Source: Hyphomicrobiales bacterium (GTDB lineage: Bacteria; Pseudomonadota; Alphaproteobacteria; Rhizobiales; Aestuariivirgaceae). From it: DNA of 9,888 nucleotides. The notes below the pieces were generated by a model that was not told the origin of the DNA, made no database searches, and worked only from the letters and a program-made list of their open reading frames with translations. Of the stretch, positions 7,280 to 9,888 are shown piece after piece (position 1 is the first letter of the stretch; each line of letters begins with the position of its first letter). The stretch covers positions 1-9,888 of the forward strand of contig JANYGE010000337.1 in the NCBI GenBank assembly GCA_025362535.1, given 5' to 3'. The position numbers were made by a program, and so were the translations under genes.

Positions 7280-7879
7280 ATGAATCTGCATCGAAGCATT
7301 TCTCTCATAACTGCCGCAACAGCATGGGTGGCTCTGCTGGTGCAGCTTGATCTGACGATCGGACAGATGACATCTCAGGGAGCTACAACCCTTACCGCTG
7401 TTTGGCGCTTCCTCAGCTATTTTACGATTTGGTCGAACATCGCAGTGGCTGTTGTAGCAACGGCCATGATATTTAATGGTGCAAGCGCAATAATACGATT
7501 GGCCACCGTGTCAACCATCGCTTTTGTGGGCATCGTCTTTTCAGTTGCGCTGCGCTCAGAATGGCAAACGGAGGGCTGGCAGACCGTGGCCAATCACCTG
7601 TTGCACGATGTTTCGCCAATTTTATTTGTGCTCGCTTGGTTCTTTTCTAAACACGGTTCATTGCGATGGCAGGATGCTGGCTGGGCCATCATATCACCCT
7701 TGGCCTATTGCATTTACGCTTTGATCAGAGGCGCTAATGATGGCTGGTATGCCTATTGGTTCCTCAATCCCACTCAACTCGATTTGCCACGCTTGATTGC
7801 CAGCATCGCAGCTCTGTCGGTGTCGTTTATTATTTTGGCACTGGTGTTTGTTGCGATTGATAAGAAACTGGCCCGCTAA
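7280..7879 (+). CDS. Pr6Pr-family integral membrane protein
   Basis: The 199-aa product has six hydrophobic segments, at about residues 8-26, 40-63, 70-92, 104-123, 128-150 and 172-193. It carries the family's recognisable blocks: RFLSYFTIWSN at the second helix, HLLHDVSPILFVLAWFF at the fourth, and YALIRGANDGWYAYWFLNP in the fifth loop. The biochemical role of the family is not known to me. Conserved polar residues inside helices (Thr49, Asn53, His109) suggest more than a structural role. The ATG at 7280 begins directly before the first helix; the ribosome site is weak. The gene is a single transcription unit, divergent from the secreted-protein gene and convergent with the phosphatase-like gene. 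The family name comes from recall of motif patterns and should be confirmed by profile search. Confidence 0.75.
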   Translation: MNLHRSISLITAATAWVALLVQLDLTIGQMTSQGATTLTAVWRFLSYFTIWSNIAVAVVATAMIFNGASAIIRLATVSTIAFVGIVFSVALRSEWQTEGWQTVANHLLHDVSPILFVLAWFFSKHGSLRWQDAGWAIISPLAYCIYALIRGANDGWYAYWFLNPTQLDLPRLIASIAALSVSFIILALVFVAIDKKLAR

Positions 7880-7884
7880 TCTTA

Positions 7885-7910
7885 TCCTCTCCCCTTGAGG
7901 GAGAAGGGGA
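7885..7910. repeat. Palindromic intergenic element (copy 2, imperfect)
   Basis: An imperfect stem pairs CC-TCT-(C)-CCC with GGG-AGA-(A)-GG around the loop TTGA, giving eight pairs and two single-base bulges. It fills nearly all of the 31-nt gap between the stop of the membrane protein gene (7879) and the stop of the phosphatase-like gene on the other strand (7911). It resembles copy 1 at 6657-6689 and likewise lies between convergent genes. No clean T-run accompanies it, so a terminator role is plausible but not shown. Confidence 0.5.
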
Positions 7911-8234
7911 TTACTTTAAAAGCGGCCCCACCTTCTTCTCCAGCAACGCCACTAATTCCAGCTGCATATAACTATACTTGTCCGGAATATCTAAACACAC
8001 CACGCGTTTGCCATTGAGATGTTTCCGAAACTGTTTTGCCAATTTTATGCGCTGCGATTTCTCCATCACAAAAATAATATCGGCCCATTCAAGCTGCTCC
8101 GGCGAAACCCGCATATCAGCTCCGGCATTCAACCCTGCTGAATCAGTTTCAACATAGGGGTAACGCGAAAACACCTGCGCCGCTGTAGGGCTGCGCAGCT
8201 TATTGGCACCGCAGATGAAGAGCAGATTTTTCAA
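7911..8234 (-). CDS. Short low-molecular-weight protein tyrosine phosphatase-like protein
   Basis: The 107-aa product opens with the phosphate-binding loop CGANKLRS: Cys8, five residues, Arg14, Ser15, which fits the C-X5-R-S/T signature of low-molecular-weight phosphatases and arsenate reductases. The second loop cysteine of the canonical CxxNxCRS motif is Leu13 here. Near the C-terminus, CLDIPDKYSYM holds aspartates that could serve as the general acid. At 107 residues it is well short of the usual 140-160. The start is a TTG (8234-8232) whose last bases form the TGA stop of lepB (TTGA overlap), with no clear Shine-Dalgarno, so translation is probably coupled to lepB. No later in-frame ATG precedes the P-loop, which supports this start. 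The substrate is unknown; phosphatase activity is inferred from the loop only. Confidence 0.77.
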   Translation of the reverse strand: MKNLLFICGANKLRSPTAAQVFSRYPYVETDSAGLNAGADMRVSPEQLEWADIIFVMEKSQRIKLAKQFRKHLNGKRVVCLDIPDKYSYMQLELVALLEKKVGPLLK

Positions 8235-8959
8235 GGCTTGGGGTGGATTTCTTCAGGACGATTTAGAATTGAAAACCCGTTTACATTTTGCCAAATCATT
8301 GCCACACGACCCACCAAGTTTTCTTCTGGCACATAGCCAATTTTATCCAGAAATCGACTGTCCTGGGAGTTGTCTCGGCTATCGCCCAACATGAAATAGT
8401 GTTTCGCGGGAACGACATATTCTTCAGTATTATCTTGCGCTGTTTCGCCAAAATCTCCAACAACATAGGAGCGACCACCTGGCAAGGTTTCGCGATAAAA
8501 TTTAACACCAGCTTGGTCATAATATTCAGGTGGCAATTCTATGCTTTCTAGTTGCACTGGAGAACCATTGATGTTCAACACGCCATTGATCAACTGAATA
8601 TGATCGCCCGGCAATCCGACCACCCGTTTAATGTAATCAATCCTCACATCCCGCGGGTCTTTGAAAACCGTCAAATCGCCACGCTGAGGCAGTCTGCTTC
8701 CGGTTCTCCCTTCAAAACTAAAGAAGTTAAACGGACTAAAGGAATATTTGCTGTAGCCATAGGCAAACTTAGACACAAACACATAATCACCAACCATAAG
8801 GTTAGGTTCGCTGCTTGCTGATGGTATGTTGAAGGATTGGAATAGGAGACTCCGAACCACAAATAACACAGGCAATCCCAGCAAACTAAAACCCAGCGCC
8901 AGAAAGAAAACTTTCCACTTGCGCGTTCGAGACTTTTTGTTTTCAACAGTGTCTTCCAT
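8231..8959 (-). CDS. lepB: Signal peptidase I
   Basis: The 242-aa membrane serine protease removes signal peptides on the periplasmic side of the inner membrane. A basic N-terminus (KKSRTRKWK) precedes one membrane segment at residues 17-40. The catalytic serine region reads IPSASSEPNLMVGDYVFVSK: Ser49 is the nucleophile, followed by Ser50 where Met is usual, and Asn53 replaces the usual Thr. The general base is Lys111 in DYIKRVVGLPGD, and the conserved GDSRDNSQDSRF block lies in the C-terminal third. So the catalytic dyad is intact while the serine box is divergent. The ATG at 8959 has GGGGGA four nt upstream; a TTG at 8971 in the same frame is less likely. It overlaps the downstream phosphatase-like gene by 4 nt. 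It may be a second type I signal peptidase, as the main one usually lies elsewhere (near rnc). Confidence 0.92.
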   Translation of the reverse strand: MEDTVENKKSRTRKWKVFFLALGFSLLGLPVLFVVRSLLFQSFNIPSASSEPNLMVGDYVFVSKFAYGYSKYSFSPFNFFSFEGRTGSRLPQRGDLTVFKDPRDVRIDYIKRVVGLPGDHIQLINGVLNINGSPVQLESIELPPEYYDQAGVKFYRETLPGGRSYVVGDFGETAQDNTEEYVVPAKHYFMLGDSRDNSQDSRFLDKIGYVPEENLVGRVAMIWQNVNGFSILNRPEEIHPKP

Positions 8960-8963
8960 CTCA

Positions 8964-8969
8964 TCCCCC
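8964..8969 (-). promoter_or_regulatory. Shine-Dalgarno site for lepB
   Basis: On the minus strand GGGGGA stands 4 nt before the ATG at 8959-8957. It decides the start in favour of this ATG over the in-frame TTG at 8971, whose final base is part of the same G-run. The site directly abuts the T-run of the atp terminator. Confidence 0.65.
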
Positions 8970-8970
8970 A

Positions 8971-9001
8971 AAACAAAAAGGCCAGCATCAGCTGGCCTTT
9001 T
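8971..9001 (-). terminator. Intrinsic terminator of the atp operon
   Basis: Read on the minus strand, AAAAGGCCAGC and GCTGGCCTTTT form a perfect 11-bp stem around a TGAT loop, followed by a T-rich run (TTTTTGTTTT). It begins 22 nt after the atpC stop codon, so it ends the ATP synthase transcript. On the plus strand the stem is also followed by a short T-run, but no plus-strand gene enters from the left. Confidence 0.87.
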
Positions 9002-9023
9002 GTATTCGGTGATCAGTGAGCTG

Positions 9024-9419
9024 TCAAAGTCCCGCCTGCAAGCCCTTTAAATGGTCAACATTCTCCAATGCCTTGCGTTTGGATTCATCATCCTTGGCAG
9101 CAGTCACATCTTCTTCAGCAGACTTGATCTGCGCATTCATGGCGCTTGCATCAAGTTCAGCCATCGGAATGGCAGTCTCAGCCAGCACAGTCAGGCCCTT
9201 GGCGTTCACTTCTGCAAAGCCGCCACGCACGAAAATCTTTTCTGAGATGCCACCATCTTTGGCCACGGTTACGTAGCCTGGGCGCAGGGTTGAAAGCACA
9301 GGCGCGTGTTGTGGCAGTATTGTCATCTCACCTTCGGTGCCGGGGATGATGACGGAGGCCACATCGCCCGAAAACAAAAGTCGGGCGGGGCTTACCAATT
9401 CAAAGTGAAGACCAGCCAT
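9024..9419 (-). CDS. atpC: ATP synthase F1 epsilon subunit
   Basis: The 131-aa protein is part of the central stalk of F1Fo ATP synthase and can inhibit ATP hydrolysis. The N-terminal beta-sandwich (LHFELVSPARLLFSGDVASVIIPGTEGEMTILPQHAPVLSTLRPG) is typical and covers about residues 1-85. The rest is an Ala/Lys/Glu-rich helical hairpin (MAELDASAMNAQIKSAEEDVTAAKDDESKRKAL). It begins 5 nt after the atpD stop and is last in the operon, as usual in bacteria. The ATG at 9419 gives the expected N-terminus; the ribosome site is weak and translation may be coupled to atpD. Confidence 0.96.
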   Translation of the reverse strand: MAGLHFELVSPARLLFSGDVASVIIPGTEGEMTILPQHAPVLSTLRPGYVTVAKDGGISEKIFVRGGFAEVNAKGLTVLAETAIPMAELDASAMNAQIKSAEEDVTAAKDDESKRKALENVDHLKGLQAGL

Positions 9420-9424
9420 TTTTC

Positions 9425-9888
<464 letters not shown>

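Overview
The window looks like chromosomal DNA from an alphaproteobacterium. The best evidence is the sucB-lpdA pair at the left edge, a XerC-type recombinase close downstream of lpdA, and an atpD-atpC pair with its own terminator at the right edge. The protein sequences also read as alphaproteobacterial, possibly Hyphomicrobiales, but that finer placement is an impression from recall and was not computed. There are eleven protein-coding genes, two of them cut by the window edges. I see no rRNA, tRNA, insertion sequence, prophage or CRISPR array.

Layout. Bases 1-2083 (+) hold the end of sucB (E2 of 2-oxoglutarate dehydrogenase) and lpdA (E3), a TCA-cycle operon tail. Bases 2167-2562 (+) hold a stand-alone receiver-domain response regulator. 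Bases 2564-4824 (-) hold xerC followed by an FAD-dependent oxidoreductase of the DAO family, joined by a TAATG stop-start overlap. Bases 4825-5094 are a divergent intergenic region with a good -35 box and a perfect 9-bp hairpin, probably the leader of the next gene. Bases 5095-6648 (+) encode an RhlE-like DEAD-box RNA helicase whose motif II reads DEVD. Bases 6714-7130 (-) encode a small secreted protein with a carboxypeptidase-regulatory-like segment. Bases 7280-7879 (+) encode a six-helix membrane protein of the Pr6Pr type. Bases 7911-8959 (-) hold a signal peptidase I followed by a short low-molecular-weight tyrosine-phosphatase-like protein that overlaps it by 4 nt and starts with TTG. Bases 9024-9888 (-) hold atpC and the end of atpD, closed by a strong intrinsic terminator only about 16 nt before the lepB start codon.

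How the genes work together. The two flanks are central energy metabolism: 2-oxoglutarate dehydrogenase and F1Fo ATP synthase. The middle is a patchwork of short, mostly unrelated transcription units in alternating orientation. Two convergent gene pairs are separated by related palindromic elements, which may act as bidirectional terminators.

I looked for an undescribed system and did not find a convincing one. The most useful leads are non-canonical active-site motifs in the helicase, the signal peptidase and the phosphatase-like protein; the structured helicase leader; the lepB-phosphatase coupling; and the Thr/His layout in the membrane protein.
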